Counted from the first letter of the stretch, positions 53,999-62,495 are shown. The stretch: DNA of 64,000 bases from Kofleriaceae bacterium (GCA_022842285.1 JALHPV010000003.1:1-64000); one strand, 5' to 3'. Numbers and translations are program-made. The notes: generated from the sequence alone by a model not told the origin.

Positions 53999-55651
53999 AT
54001 GCGTTTGCTTCGCTTAGCTTCCCTCCTGCTGTTGCCGCTCGTGGCCTGCACTTCCACCAAGGACGAGACCAAGGGCTTGGTCGACGAGAGTGAGCCGCCT
54101 TCGATCCCCGTCGCCGGTCCCAAGGGAGACGAGGCGTCATCGCGCGTCACCGTGAACGTCCAGTCGCCGCACCCCTACGGCAACAACGTCAACCGCGTGT
54201 TCCCGGTGTCGCTCGCCGGCCTCCCCGCGTGCACGCAGGAGGCGCGCCTGCACTTCAAGGTGCTGCGCACCGAGCCCGCGTACGACTTCGTCGTCGTCGA
54301 GCCATCGGGTAGCGAGCCGCAGTCGTTCGACGGCAACCGCGATGACACCTGGACGGAGTGGTTCCCGGCCACGAACGCCCAGAGCGTGAACGTTCGCCTC
54401 GACACCGACGGCTCCATCACGCGCCACGGCTTCGAGATCGACGCCGTCGAGTGGCAGGGGCAGCCGGCTGGTTGCCCACAGATCCGCCCGCAGCCGTGCG
54501 GCGAGGGGTTCGTCGATATCCAGAAGCGCCCCGGCACGTGCGAGTGCCCCGTGCTGCCGATCTGTGTCGCGCTCGATTCCGTCGAGGTTCGCCACTCCAT
54601 CTCGCTCAGCTTCAACGTGGACGTGAAGATCGCGAACGGCACCCGCGCCACCCACGGTCGCCCGGGTTTGGCCGACGGCATCGAGTACAAGGACGTCGGC
54701 ACGCTCGACGCCGCGAAGCTCACGTCCTTTCTCCGCCGCGCCGGCGAGACCGGCAGCCTACGCCTCGCGAGCTACGACACGTTCGTGCAGGTCGATCGCG
54801 GTTCGCGTCGTGACGAGCTGACGATCACGGCCGGTGACACCGCCGTCAGCTTCGTCGCCAACGAAGGAGCGCACCCCGCCGCCGTGCAGGCACTCATGGA
54901 CGAGTTCGCCGGCCTCTTCACCTGCGAGAGCGGCGAGCTCACCTGCGGTGATGGCTTCACGTGCCAGGAGGGCGCGTGCATCGTCGAGCAGAGCTGCGTG
55001 TGTCCTGCCCTGTACGACCCCGTGTGCGGCGCCAACGGTCAGACGTACTCCAACGGCTGCGCGGCGGGCTGCGCGAACGCGGAGGTCGTCCACGACGGCG
55101 AGTGCGGCATCGCCGGTGATCTGTGCGGCGGGTTCTTCGCGTTCCCGTGCGCGGAGGGCTTCCGCTGCCGCTACGAGGGCGGCTTCACCGCGCCTTATCC
55201 CGACGCGAGCGGCAACTGCGTCACGGAGACGTACTGCGATGTGCCCGCCGACTGCGCGGACCTCCCCCACCCAGCCGTCCTCGGCTCGTGGACGTGCGAG
55301 ACGAACACGTGTGGCTGGCAGGCGGGCGCGCAATGGCGTCCCGTGCCGAATGGTCGCTTCGAGACTGCGCACCCGTACGCGAACAGCGCGAGCGTGTGGA
55401 AGGAGGTCTACCTCCCCGCCGAGGCCCAGGCGATTCGCCTGAACACGGCGAGCTTCCGGCTCGAGCGCAACTACGACTTCCTCGAGGTGTGGTCCTGGAC
55501 GAACGGCGCTTGGGTCCGCACGAAGCGCTACACCGGCACCACCGGCCCTGCCCTCACCGAGGAGCTCGCGGGTCGCTACTTCTACCTGCGATTCGTGTCG
55601 GACAGCTCGGTCACCGACCAGGGCTTCCGTCTCGACGTGGAGTGGCGCTGA
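53999..55651 (+). CDS. Secreted lipoprotein with two CUB-like domains around a Kazal-like domain
   Basis: This 550-residue protein has the lipobox LPLVAC (Cys17). A first CUB-like beta-sandwich (about 50-155, HPYGNNVNRVF ... RHGFEIDAVEW) is followed by a Cys-rich middle region, a Kazal-type motif (CVCPALYDPVCGANGQTYSN ... GEC), more Cys pairs, and a second CUB-like domain (about 455-550, HPYANSASVWKEVYL ... TDQGFRLDVEW). The two CUB-like copies share spacing with each other. Kazal domains often inhibit serine proteases. The mix is typical of secreted proteins of predatory or multicellular myxobacteria. Its end overlaps the convergent gene by about 40 bases. Confidence 0.75.
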   Translation: MRLLRLASLLLLPLVACTSTKDETKGLVDESEPPSIPVAGPKGDEASSRVTVNVQSPHPYGNNVNRVFPVSLAGLPACTQEARLHFKVLRTEPAYDFVVVEPSGSEPQSFDGNRDDTWTEWFPATNAQSVNVRLDTDGSITRHGFEIDAVEWQGQPAGCPQIRPQPCGEGFVDIQKRPGTCECPVLPICVALDSVEVRHSISLSFNVDVKIANGTRATHGRPGLADGIEYKDVGTLDAAKLTSFLRRAGETGSLRLASYDTFVQVDRGSRRDELTITAGDTAVSFVANEGAHPAAVQALMDEFAGLFTCESGELTCGDGFTCQEGACIVEQSCVCPALYDPVCGANGQTYSNGCAAGCANAEVVHDGECGIAGDLCGGFFAFPCAEGFRCRYEGGFTAPYPDASGNCVTETYCDVPADCADLPHPAVLGSWTCETNTCGWQAGAQWRPVPNGRFETAHPYANSASVWKEVYLPAEAQAIRLNTASFRLERNYDFLEVWSWTNGAWVRTKRYTGTTGPALTEELAGRYFYLRFVSDSSVTDQGFRLDVEWR

Positions 55652-56402
55652 GCACGCCCTCGGCGACCGCGATCGCTGTCGCCGTCAGATCGGCGTAGGC
55701 ATCAGCGCCTCCGACGTCGCGCGCCGCCGGATACACGACCACGAGCGAGCCGAGCAGCTCGATCACCAGATCGCGGCGCCCCGCCGCGGTGAGCGTCGCC
55801 GCGAAGCCACGCTTCGCGAGCTCTCCGGCGTAGACCGCATCCGTACCGTAGGCGCGCCACTGGGCGGGCAACGCAACCGCGAGCGGTGTCGCGGGCAGCG
55901 TCTTCGGGAGCTCGGCGGGATACGACCGCTTCATCCCGAGCGCGCTGCGCGCCGCCTTCGCGAGGTTCGTCGCGCGCTCGCCGGCCGAATCATCGGCGAG
56001 CTCGTCCCCGCGGCCCGCACGCTTGAACAGCAGGTGCGGCAGCTCCCGGTCGAGTCGGCACGCGGCGACGCTCACGATCCCTGCCACGCGGAATGGCGGC
56101 TCGACGGGCAACCAGGCCCATTCGCCGCGTCGCTCGCGGAGCGTCTCCAGATCGAAGGCCGTGAGCTCGATGTCCCCCGACCGCGACGCCACGGTCCCCG
56201 TCGCGATGCGGCGCTCGAAGCCACCGTCCGCGAGCGTCCAGAGCGCCGTCTGCTGGAGCGCCTCCGGCACGTGCGAGAGATCGGGTGCGGGGACGAGGCC
56301 GGCCGCATCGGCGGCTGCTTCCTGACGCTGGCCGCGGATCAGCCCGCGTCCGGCATACAGAGCGGCGCCTGCTGCAAGTGCGCCGTAGAACAGCCAGTCC
56401 AC
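55611..56402 (-). CDS. Membrane-anchored protein of unknown function
   Basis: This 263-residue protein has an N-terminal membrane segment (MDWLFYGALAAGAALYAGRGL) and a soluble part with strands such as RIATGTVASRSGDIELTAFDLETL and VAGIVSVAACRLD. I do not recognise a family. Its 3' end overlaps the convergent CUB-lipoprotein gene by about 40 bases. It starts 18 bases after the small gene at 56421, and is probably co-transcribed with it. Confidence 0.65.
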   Translation of the reverse strand: MDWLFYGALAAGAALYAGRGLIRGQRQEAAADAAGLVPAPDLSHVPEALQQTALWTLADGGFERRIATGTVASRSGDIELTAFDLETLRERRGEWAWLPVEPPFRVAGIVSVAACRLDRELPHLLFKRAGRGDELADDSAGERATNLAKAARSALGMKRSYPAELPKTLPATPLAVALPAQWRAYGTDAVYAGELAKRGFAATLTAAGRRDLVIELLGSLVVVYPAARDVGGADAYADLTATAIAVAEGVLSATPRRDGSPGR

Positions 56403-56420
56403 GGCGTGACCTTAGCGCGC

Positions 56421-56603
56421 TCAGCGTTCGTCGGAAGCGTCGCGCGAGCCTTCGGAGAGCACCCCGGTCAGGCCCGACACGATCCAGCCGTCGTCCCGCC
56501 GGTGATGCGCGGCTTCGACGAGCTGAGCACGCGAGCGTGCGTCGAGTGCGTCCCACTCGTCTGCGGTCATGAGAAACCCAGCGAGCGCGATGTCCCCCTT
56601 CAT
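56421..56603 (-). CDS. Small protein of unknown function
   Basis: This 60-residue protein (MKGDIALAGFLMTADEWDALDARSRAQLVEAA ...) has helix-forming composition and the same strong GC third-position bias as its neighbours. It lies upstream of the membrane-anchored protein gene on the same strand. Its start at 56603 conflicts with the earliest possible starts of the divergent gene on the plus strand. The ribosome site is weak, so support is moderate. Confidence 0.5.
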   Translation of the reverse strand: MKGDIALAGFLMTADEWDALDARSRAQLVEAAHHRRDDGWIVSGLTGVLSEGSRDASDER

Positions 56604-56652
56604 GCTTTCACCATCGGCGCGTGAGATTGATCCGGCAAGTTTTCTCCCGGAC

Positions 56653-57681
56653 ATGCTATGGGACGACGTGCCCCGCGAGGTCACATATAGATATGTGGAC
56701 CCACTCGCCCAGGTCTGGGTGAATGCGGCGCGCCGCATCGGACTGCGAGTTGTCCGCACCTCGGACGCGTACGCCGCCACCGATGGGGCCGGCACGCTCG
56801 CGATCGGTGATGACGCGCAGCTCGACGCCGACGACAGCCTCGCGCAGATGATCTTCCACGAGCTCTGCCACTCGCTCGTCGAGGGAGAACACTCGTTTCA
56901 CCGCGCCGACTGGGGCATGGACAACACCGGTCCCGATCACGACTGGCGCGAGCACGCCTGCTTGCGCGTGCAGTGGATCCTGGCCGGTCGACATGGCCTG
57001 CGCGGCCTCTTCGCCCCCACCACCGACTTCCGCGCCTTCTGGGACACGTTGTCGGGTGACGTGCTCGCAGATCGCACCGATCCATCCGTTCAGGCCGCGG
57101 TCGTGGCGGTCCGCCGTGCCGAGCGCGAACCGTGGCATCCCCACCTCGAGGCGGCCCTCCTCGCCTCGGCCGCCATCGCGCAGGCCGCCGCGCCCGGGTC
57201 GCCGCGCGACACGCTCTGGTCCACGGTCACGACCAGGCCCGCCGCGCATCCGACCGGTCTGCCCGCGGGCGAGAGCAGCGGCACGTGCGGCTCGTGCGTG
57301 TGGCGCTTCACCTACCGCGGGGCCACGCGGTGTCATCACGTGCCGACGAAGATCGATGCGGCGTGGCCGGCGTGCGAACGCTACGAGGCGGCCGCCACCG
57401 TCGATTGCCAGACGTGTGGTGCGTGCTGTCGCGAGGCCTACCACTCCGTCGAGGTCTCGCCGCGCGACCGGTTCGTGAGGCGGCACCCAGATCTCGTCGT
57501 GAAGTACGAGACGCGCCTCGAGGTCCGCCGAGCTGGCGACCGGTGCGCCAACCTGCAGGGAGACCTGCGCACCGGCTTCGCGTGCACGCTCTACGAGGAT
57601 CGCCCGCAGACCTGCCGCGACTTCACCCTCGGCAGCGACAACTGCCTGACCGCGCGCCGCCGCGTCGGGCTCTCGCTCTAG
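56653..57681 (+). CDS. HExxH domain fused to a CxxCxxCC (YkgJ-type) domain
   Basis: This 342-residue protein joins two metal-binding parts. The first holds HELCH in QMIFHELCHSLVEGEHSF, with downstream acidic/His candidates for a third ligand (DHDWREHACLR). The second has an outlying Cys pair (CGSCVWRF; RCHHVP) and the YkgJ-family cluster CQTCGACCRE ... RCANL ... CTLYEDRPQTCRDF. YkgJ-like proteins bind iron-sulfur or zinc through this Cys set. The start is uncertain: ATG 56602, ATG 56653 and GTG 56695 are in frame, and the last sits at the edge of an AT-rich palindrome. The role is unknown; a hydroxylase or protease with a cluster domain is possible. Confidence 0.72.
   Translation: MLWDDVPREVTYRYVDPLAQVWVNAARRIGLRVVRTSDAYAATDGAGTLAIGDDAQLDADDSLAQMIFHELCHSLVEGEHSFHRADWGMDNTGPDHDWREHACLRVQWILAGRHGLRGLFAPTTDFRAFWDTLSGDVLADRTDPSVQAAVVAVRRAEREPWHPHLEAALLASAAIAQAAAPGSPRDTLWSTVTTRPAAHPTGLPAGESSGTCGSCVWRFTYRGATRCHHVPTKIDAAWPACERYEAAATVDCQTCGACCREAYHSVEVSPRDRFVRRHPDLVVKYETRLEVRRAGDRCANLQGDLRTGFACTLYEDRPQTCRDFTLGSDNCLTARRRVGLSL
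56682..56697. promoter_or_regulatory. 16-bp AT-rich palindrome CACATAT-AG-ATATGTG
   Basis: A perfect 7-bp inverted repeat with a 2-base spacer, striking in DNA this GC-rich. It overlaps the 5' end of the HExxH/YkgJ frame, ending at a possible GTG start (56695). If the gene starts there, the palindrome would be an operator or -10 region; otherwise it is just coding sequence. Confidence 0.35.
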
Positions 57682-57697
57682 CTGTCGGACAGCGCAA

Positions 57698-57793
57698 GCG
57701 ATCTCGGCGGCTCATTCGCACCTCAGGTACTCATTCGCCGTAGGGACAGCGCGAGCGCATGGCGCCCGCGCTGCGATCTCGGCGGCTCATTCG
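57698..57793. repeat. 21-bp direct repeat pair around a terminator
   Basis: The 21 bases GCGATCTCGGCGGCTCATTCG occur at 57698-57718 and 57773-57793; the second copy covers the stop codon of the flotillin-like gene (57787). CTCATTCG occurs a third time near 57730. GACAGCGC(A/G)AGCG is also duplicated (57688 and 57745). This looks like a small local duplication of the gene's 3' end. Confidence 0.6.
57748..57772. terminator. Bidirectional terminator-like hairpin
   Basis: AGCGCGAGCGC-ATG-GCGCCCGCGCT forms an 11-bp stem with one mismatch and a 3-base loop between the convergent genes ending at 57681 (+) and 57787 (-). There is no U-tract, but its place and stability fit a shared transcription end. 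Confidence 0.5.
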
Positions 57794-59091
57794 TCCCGCG
57801 TGGGCGGGCGCGGGCGCGGCGGCGGGGCGGGCGGCAGCGTCGGCCGAGTCCCGCCGAGGTTCTGGGCGATCTGCGCGATGTCGATGCCCATGAGCTGCTT
57901 GAGCTGCTCGGCCGTCACCGCGGTCTTCACCGCGAGGTTGCCGCTGCCACCCGCGGCGAGCTCCTTGTCGATGACCGTGACCTTGTCGATCGAGATGTTG
58001 CCAACGGTCTGCATCATCGTGGAGACGAGCCCCTGCAGCTTCTGCGCGACGAAGATCTGGCGAGCGCTGTCACCGGCTTCCGTCCACGTGCTCGCGAGCG
58101 AGCGGATCGCCGTGGCGGTCGCCTTGCCCTCCTCGACGAGCTTGGCGGCGGAGCCCTTCGCCTGCGCGATCATCTGTGCCTTGCGGGCCTCGGCTGGCTT
58201 CACCTTGTCGGCGATGAGCTGGTAGCGCACCTGCGCGAGTCGCGCGCGCTGCACTTCGAGATCAGCGTTCGCCTTGGCGACGAGCGCGAGGACCTGCCCC
58301 TTCGACTCGGCCACGAGGGCCCCCTTGCGCGTCTGCGCCTCGATGACCCGGCGAGCCCCCTCGGCGCGCGCGGTCGTCATGTCCGCCTCGACCTTCGTGA
58401 TCTCCTGGTTCTCGAGGTTCGAGGCGTGGTTCTGCGCCGACAGCGCGTGGTTCTCGGCCTCCGCGATGCGCGACTTCTTGAGGAGCTCGGCGGTCTGCCG
58501 GCGACCGATGCTGTTGAGGTAGCCCTTGTCGTCGGAGACGCTCTGCACCTTCAGCGTGTCGAGCTCGAGGCCGAGGCGCGCGAGGTCATGGTCGGCCTCG
58601 TGCAGCAGCTCGCCCGCGAACTTCTCGCGGTCGGTGTTCACCTCTTCCGGCGTGAGCGTGGAGAGCACGCCACGCAGGTTGCCCTCGAGCGTCTCACGCG
58701 CGATGGCCATGATCTGCTCGCGGGTCATCCCGAGGAAGCGTTCGATCGCGTTCGCGAGCTGTAGCGTCTTGCTCGAGATCTTGACGTTCGCGACGCCCTG
58801 CACGTTGAGCGGGATACCGCCCTTCGAGTAGGCGCCATGAACCTTGAGCTCGATGATCATGTTCGTGAGGTCCATGCGGTCGACGACTTCGATCAGGGGA
58901 ATGCGCAGACCGCGACCGCCCTGGACCACGCGGTAGCCGACGGTCTTGCCGTCGTCGATCTTGCGATGGCCGCCGGAGAAGATGAGCACTTCGTTCGGCG
59001 GGCAGATGTAGATGATGCGTGACACGATCAGCGCGATCAGGAGCAGCGCTCCCAGGAGCCCGAGACCAGCAACGATGAGGACGTTGATCAC
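57787..59091 (-). CDS. Flotillin-like SPFH protein, copy 2
   Basis: This 434-residue membrane scaffold has an N-terminal hydrophobic segment (INVLIVAGLGLLGALLLIALIVS), a SPFH/band-7 domain (CPPNEVLIFSGGHRKIDDGKTVGYRVVQGGRGLRIPLIE ...), a long Ala/Glu/Lys coiled coil (about 200-330) and a Pro-rich tail. Flotillins organise membrane domains and oligomerise through the coiled coil. GTG 59091, with GGGGAGGT before it, overlaps the stop of the upstream paralogue (GTGA). With the NfeD-like gene upstream this makes a standard NfeD-flotillin operon with two flotillins. Confidence 0.88.
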   Translation of the reverse strand: MINVLIVAGLGLLGALLLIALIVSRIIYICPPNEVLIFSGGHRKIDDGKTVGYRVVQGGRGLRIPLIEVVDRMDLTNMIIELKVHGAYSKGGIPLNVQGVANVKISSKTLQLANAIERFLGMTREQIMAIARETLEGNLRGVLSTLTPEEVNTDREKFAGELLHEADHDLARLGLELDTLKVQSVSDDKGYLNSIGRRQTAELLKKSRIAEAENHALSAQNHASNLENQEITKVEADMTTARAEGARRVIEAQTRKGALVAESKGQVLALVAKANADLEVQRARLAQVRYQLIADKVKPAEARKAQMIAQAKGSAAKLVEEGKATATAIRSLASTWTEAGDSARQIFVAQKLQGLVSTMMQTVGNISIDKVTVIDKELAAGGSGNLAVKTAVTAEQLKQLMGIDIAQIAQNLGGTRPTLPPAPPPRPRPPTRDE

Positions 59092-60380
59092 GAAGACCTC
59101 CCCGAGTTCTGGGCATTGCCCGTCATGACCTTGGCGATGTCGACGCCGAGCGTCTTGTGCACCTCGCCGAGTAGCGCCGCCATGGTGGCGGGATAGGACG
59201 CCGCGTACGCGGGCAGCGTCTTGCCGTCGCCACCATCGACGAGGTTCACGTGGGCGACCTTCATGCGGCTCGCCGCGCCGGCGACCTCCGCCATGATGCC
59301 GTCGAGGTTCTGCAGCACGAACATGTCCATCGCCTTGCCGCCCGACTCCTTCCACGCCTTCGCCACCTCGGCGAGCGACGCGGCCATGGCTTCACCGTCG
59401 GCGGCAATCGTCGCGGCCTGCCCGGCGGCGAACAGCTCGCGCACCTGCTGATCGATCTCGGCCGGGATGCGGACCTCCGCCTCGAGGCGAATCTGCTCGA
59501 GCTCGCCACGGATCTTCTGCAGCTCGAGCTCCGCCTCGGCGCGCGCCTGCTGGCCCGCCGCTTCCGCGCGCACCTCTTCCGCGCGCGCCTCTGCGTCGAC
59601 CTCGGCCTTCACCTGCCGCAGTTCGTTCTGCTTGCGCTGGACGGCCGCGTTCGCGTTGGTCAGAGCGACCTCACCGCGCGCGCGGGCCTGCGCCTCGGCC
59701 TGTTCGGCGAGCCGCTGGGCATCGCTCTCCGCGACCTCGGCGTTGCGGAGGATCTCGGCGATGCGCTGCCGGCCGATGCTCTCGAGGTAGTTCCGGTCGT
59801 CAGCGATGTGCTGGATCTTGAGGACATCGAGCTCGAGGCCGAGCTTCTCGAGATCGGCCTTCGCCGACGACTCGAGCTGGCGGGCGAACTTCAACCGGTC
59901 CTCGTTCAGCTCCTCGGGCGTCATCGTGGCGAGCACGCCGCGGAGGTGGCCCTCGAGTGTCTCCTTCGCGACGCGCGCGATCTCCTGCTGGTGCTTGCCG
60001 AGGAAGCGCTCGATCGCATTACCGATGTGCCGGCGGTCCGTCGACACCTTGATATTGGCGATGGCGTGCACGTTGAGCGGAATGCCGCCCTCCGAGTACG
60101 CGCCGTTCACCTGGATGGGCACCGAGATGAGCGACACGTCCATGCGATCGACGGTCTCGACGACCGGCACGCGCATGCCGCGGCCACCGAACACGACGCG
60201 ATACCCGACGGTGCGGCCATCATCGGCGCGATGCTTGCGACCCGAGAAGATCAGGATCTCGTTCGGGCGACAGATCTTGAGCAAGTAGCGATAACCGAGC
60301 ATCAAGATCAGCAGGAAGATCAGGCCTGCTCCGACCCCTCCCACGACCTCGGGCGGGATGTTGAACCCTAGAACACGCAT
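59088..60380 (-). CDS. Flotillin-like SPFH protein, copy 1
   Basis: This 430-residue protein is a paralogue of the next gene: membrane segment (VVGGVGAGLIFLLILMLGYRYLL), SPFH domain (CRPNEILIFSGRKHRADDGRTVGYRVVFGGRGMRVPVVE), and a Glu/Ala-rich coiled coil (about 200-330). Its C-terminus differs from the other copy, suggesting hetero-oligomers. AAAGGAGG precedes the ATG at 60380, a strong site. Two hairpins lie between it and the NfeD-like gene. Confidence 0.88.
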   Translation of the reverse strand: MRVLGFNIPPEVVGGVGAGLIFLLILMLGYRYLLKICRPNEILIFSGRKHRADDGRTVGYRVVFGGRGMRVPVVETVDRMDVSLISVPIQVNGAYSEGGIPLNVHAIANIKVSTDRRHIGNAIERFLGKHQQEIARVAKETLEGHLRGVLATMTPEELNEDRLKFARQLESSAKADLEKLGLELDVLKIQHIADDRNYLESIGRQRIAEILRNAEVAESDAQRLAEQAEAQARARGEVALTNANAAVQRKQNELRQVKAEVDAEARAEEVRAEAAGQQARAEAELELQKIRGELEQIRLEAEVRIPAEIDQQVRELFAAGQAATIAADGEAMAASLAEVAKAWKESGGKAMDMFVLQNLDGIMAEVAGAASRMKVAHVNLVDGGDGKTLPAYAASYPATMAALLGEVHKTLGVDIAKVMTGNAQNSGRSS

Positions 60381-60410
60381 CGCTAGCCTCCTTTGAGCAC
60401 ACACGAACGA

Positions 60411-60436
60411 GCTGCCATCGCGGATGCGATGGCAGC
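60411..60436 (-). promoter_or_regulatory. Intercistronic hairpin 1 (11-bp stem)
   Basis: GCTGCCATCGC-GGAT-GCGATGGCAGC is a perfect 11-bp stem with a 4-base loop between the NfeD-like and flotillin-like genes. Without a U-tract it is more likely to tune RNA stability or relative expression than to terminate transcription. Confidence 0.5.
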
Positions 60437-60456
60437 GGACAACCGACGAGCACTCA

Positions 60457-60478
60457 CGTCCGACCCCTCGGTCGGACG
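60457..60478 (-). promoter_or_regulatory. Intercistronic hairpin 2 (9-bp stem)
   Basis: CGTCCGACC-CCTC-GGTCGGACG is a perfect 9-bp stem with a 4-base loop, just after the NfeD-like stop at 60487. Together with hairpin 1 it could separate expression of NfeD from the flotillins. Confidence 0.45.
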
Positions 60479-60486
60479 GAGGTACG

Positions 60487-61014
60487 CTACATCTCGGCCT
60501 TCGTGACGAGCAATGTCCCGCGCTCGCCTTCGGCGACCACGAGAACGGCTGTGCCCGTCGCGAGCACACCGACGTCATCGACGACGGTCGCCACGAAGTC
60601 CTCGGCCCGGCCCTTCACGTCGAGGCGCACCTTCCCCGGCTTGTGGGGGCCGGCCGGCAGCATCAGGGTGCCCGTGGCCCCGACCAGGTCGGCCGCCCCG
60701 ACCCCACTCGACACGCTGTGCTTGCCGAGGGTCGATACGACCTTCACCGCGATCGCGCCGGCGGCCCAGCCCACGCCGAGCGCCCCGAGCGCGCTGACGA
60801 GCGTGCCCGAGCCGAGCTTCTCGAGCGCGACCCCCGCGCCGCCACCGAACGCCAGGAGGAACACCCAGAACCGCAGCGACGCCACGGGCGCCCAGAACAG
60901 GTCGACATCGGTATCCGCACCGCCGCCATGATCCGTGTCCTTGCCGCCCATCACGATGGAGGCGACGAGGAGCGTCAGACCGAAAGCAAGCGCAGCCAGG
61001 TAAATGGTGGTCAA
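60487..61014 (-). CDS. NfeD-like membrane protein
   Basis: This 175-residue protein has hydrophobic segments near 1-22 and 48-92 and a C-terminal OB-fold-like domain (VGATGTLMLPAGPHKPGKVRLDVKGRAEDFVATVVDDVGVLATGTAVLVVAEGERGTLLV), matching the short NfeD class. NfeD partners flotillins in membrane-domain organisation; the two flotillin genes follow directly. The protease domain of long NfeD proteins is absent. The first gene of the operon. Confidence 0.85.
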   Translation of the reverse strand: MTTIYLAALAFGLTLLVASIVMGGKDTDHGGGADTDVDLFWAPVASLRFWVFLLAFGGGAGVALEKLGSGTLVSALGALGVGWAAGAIAVKVVSTLGKHSVSSGVGAADLVGATGTLMLPAGPHKPGKVRLDVKGRAEDFVATVVDDVGVLATGTAVLVVAEGERGTLLVTKAEM

Positions 61015-61106
61015 GGGTGGCCTTCAGCATGCGCATGCCTGACCGCCCCCGCAAGACTTTCCGACGGTGACGATCCGATGACGCCGCGGTGCGCTACGTT
61101 CGAGGC

Positions 61107-61616
61107 ATGAGCCGGATTGCAGGAATATTCTGCATTCTCGCGATCGTCGCCTGCCGGCCCGGTACGCCGCAGGTTCCGCGCACCGAAACCACGCTCGGGC
61201 TCATCGAAGCGCGCCCGGATCTGGCGGGTCAGCGGGTCGGCGCGGCGCCCGGCGCGACGCTCGCGTTCGTGTTCGCGTCGTGGTGCTCCAACTGCCATGA
61301 CGAGCTCGCGGTGATCGATCGGGTACGCGCCGCGCATCCGCAGGCCCGCATTCTCGGCATCAACTACCAGGGTCACGAGGAGTACGACAACCGGGGGAGC
61401 TCCGCGGCCGTGAAGGCCTACGTCGCCGAGCACGCGCCATGGCTGCGGGTGGTGCCGGCGGATGAGGCGCTGTTCGCCGCCCTCGGCCGACCACGCTTCG
61501 TGCCGACGCTCTACGTCTTCAAACGAGACGGCGGCATCGCGGCGCGCTTCGACCGCGGCGATCGTCCGATGCCGAGCGAGGCCGAGCTGCACGCGGTGCT
61601 CGCCGAGATCGAGTAG
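61107..61616 (+). CDS. Thioredoxin-like lipoprotein (TlpA/ResA type)
   Basis: This 169-residue lipoprotein has the lipobox AIVAC (Cys16) and a thioredoxin fold with the active site WCSNC (FASWCSNCHDELAVI). The cis-Pro region is RFVPTLYVF. Such proteins reduce disulfides outside the cytoplasm, for example in cytochrome c maturation. ATG 61107 gives a proper signal peptide. It lies nine bases before the exonuclease-like gene. Confidence 0.85.
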   Translation: MSRIAGIFCILAIVACRPGTPQVPRTETTLGLIEARPDLAGQRVGAAPGATLAFVFASWCSNCHDELAVIDRVRAAHPQARILGINYQGHEEYDNRGSSAAVKAYVAEHAPWLRVVPADEALFAALGRPRFVPTLYVFKRDGGIAARFDRGDRPMPSEAELHAVLAEIE

Positions 61617-61625
61617 CTTCACCGC

Positions 61626-62495
61626 GTGCAGGTCCATCTCGTCGACGGAACGTACGAGCTCTTCCGCGGCTGGTTTGGCGCGCCGCCCGCGCAGCACAAC
61701 GGACGGGAAGTGGGAGCGACGCGGAGCATCGTGCGCAGCTTCTCCACGCTCCTCGCGCGGGGCGTCATCACGCATGCGGGCGTCGCCTTCGACCACGTGA
61801 TCGAATCGTTCCGCAATGACCTGTTCCCCGGCTACAAGACCGGCGAGGGCATCGCCGAGGGTCTCGTCTCGCAGTTCGAGCTCGCCGAGCGTGCGACGGC
61901 CGCGCTCGGGTTGATGGTGTGGCCGATGGTGGACTTCGAGGCCGACGACGCCATCGCCACTGCCGCCCACCGGCTCGCGCAGGATGAGTCCGTCGCGCGG
62001 GTGCTCATCACCGCCGTCGACAAGGACATGTGCCAGTGCGTGATCGGCGGGCGCGTCGTGTGCTGGGATCGCTTCAAGGACGTCACGCTCGACGAGACCG
62101 CGGTGATCGCGAAGCATGGTGTCCCGCCGGCGTCGATCCCGGATCTGCTCGCGCTCGTCGGCGACACCGCCGACGGCATCCCTGGCCTGCAGGGCTGGGG
62201 CAAGAGCTCGGCGAGCAAGCTCCTCAGCGTCTACGGCCGCATCGACGCGATTCCCGACGACGCCTCGACCTGGAAGGTGGCGATCCGCGGCGCCGACAAG
62301 CTCGCGGGTACGCTGGCCGCCGAGCGCTCGGAGGCGAATCTCTATCGCGTCCTTGCGACGCTACGCACCGACTGCCCTATCACGTGCGATCCGGAGAGCC
62401 TCGCGTGGAAGGGCGTCGACGCCCCCGCCCTCGCCGGCGTCTGCGCCGAGCTCGGCATCGACGCCGACTCGATCAAGCTTCCGACTAGAGGCTGA
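61626..62495 (+). CDS. 5'-3' exonuclease / flap nuclease-like protein
   Basis: This 289-residue protein is a stand-alone copy of the 5'-3' exonuclease fold found at the start of DNA polymerase I. The acidic residues that bind two metals are visible in MQVHLVDGTYELFRG, MVDFEADDAIATAA, ITAVDKDMCQ and VGDTADGIPGLQGWGKSSASKLL; the last includes the helix-hairpin-helix. It starts at GTG 61626. Its last 11 bases overlap the end of the convergent FecR-like gene. It probably removes flaps or RNA primers. Confidence 0.88.
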   Translation: MQVHLVDGTYELFRGWFGAPPAQHNGREVGATRSIVRSFSTLLARGVITHAGVAFDHVIESFRNDLFPGYKTGEGIAEGLVSQFELAERATAALGLMVWPMVDFEADDAIATAAHRLAQDESVARVLITAVDKDMCQCVIGGRVVCWDRFKDVTLDETAVIAKHGVPPASIPDLLALVGDTADGIPGLQGWGKSSASKLLSVYGRIDAIPDDASTWKVAIRGADKLAGTLAAERSEANLYRVLATLRTDCPITCDPESLAWKGVDAPALAGVCAELGIDADSIKLPTRG

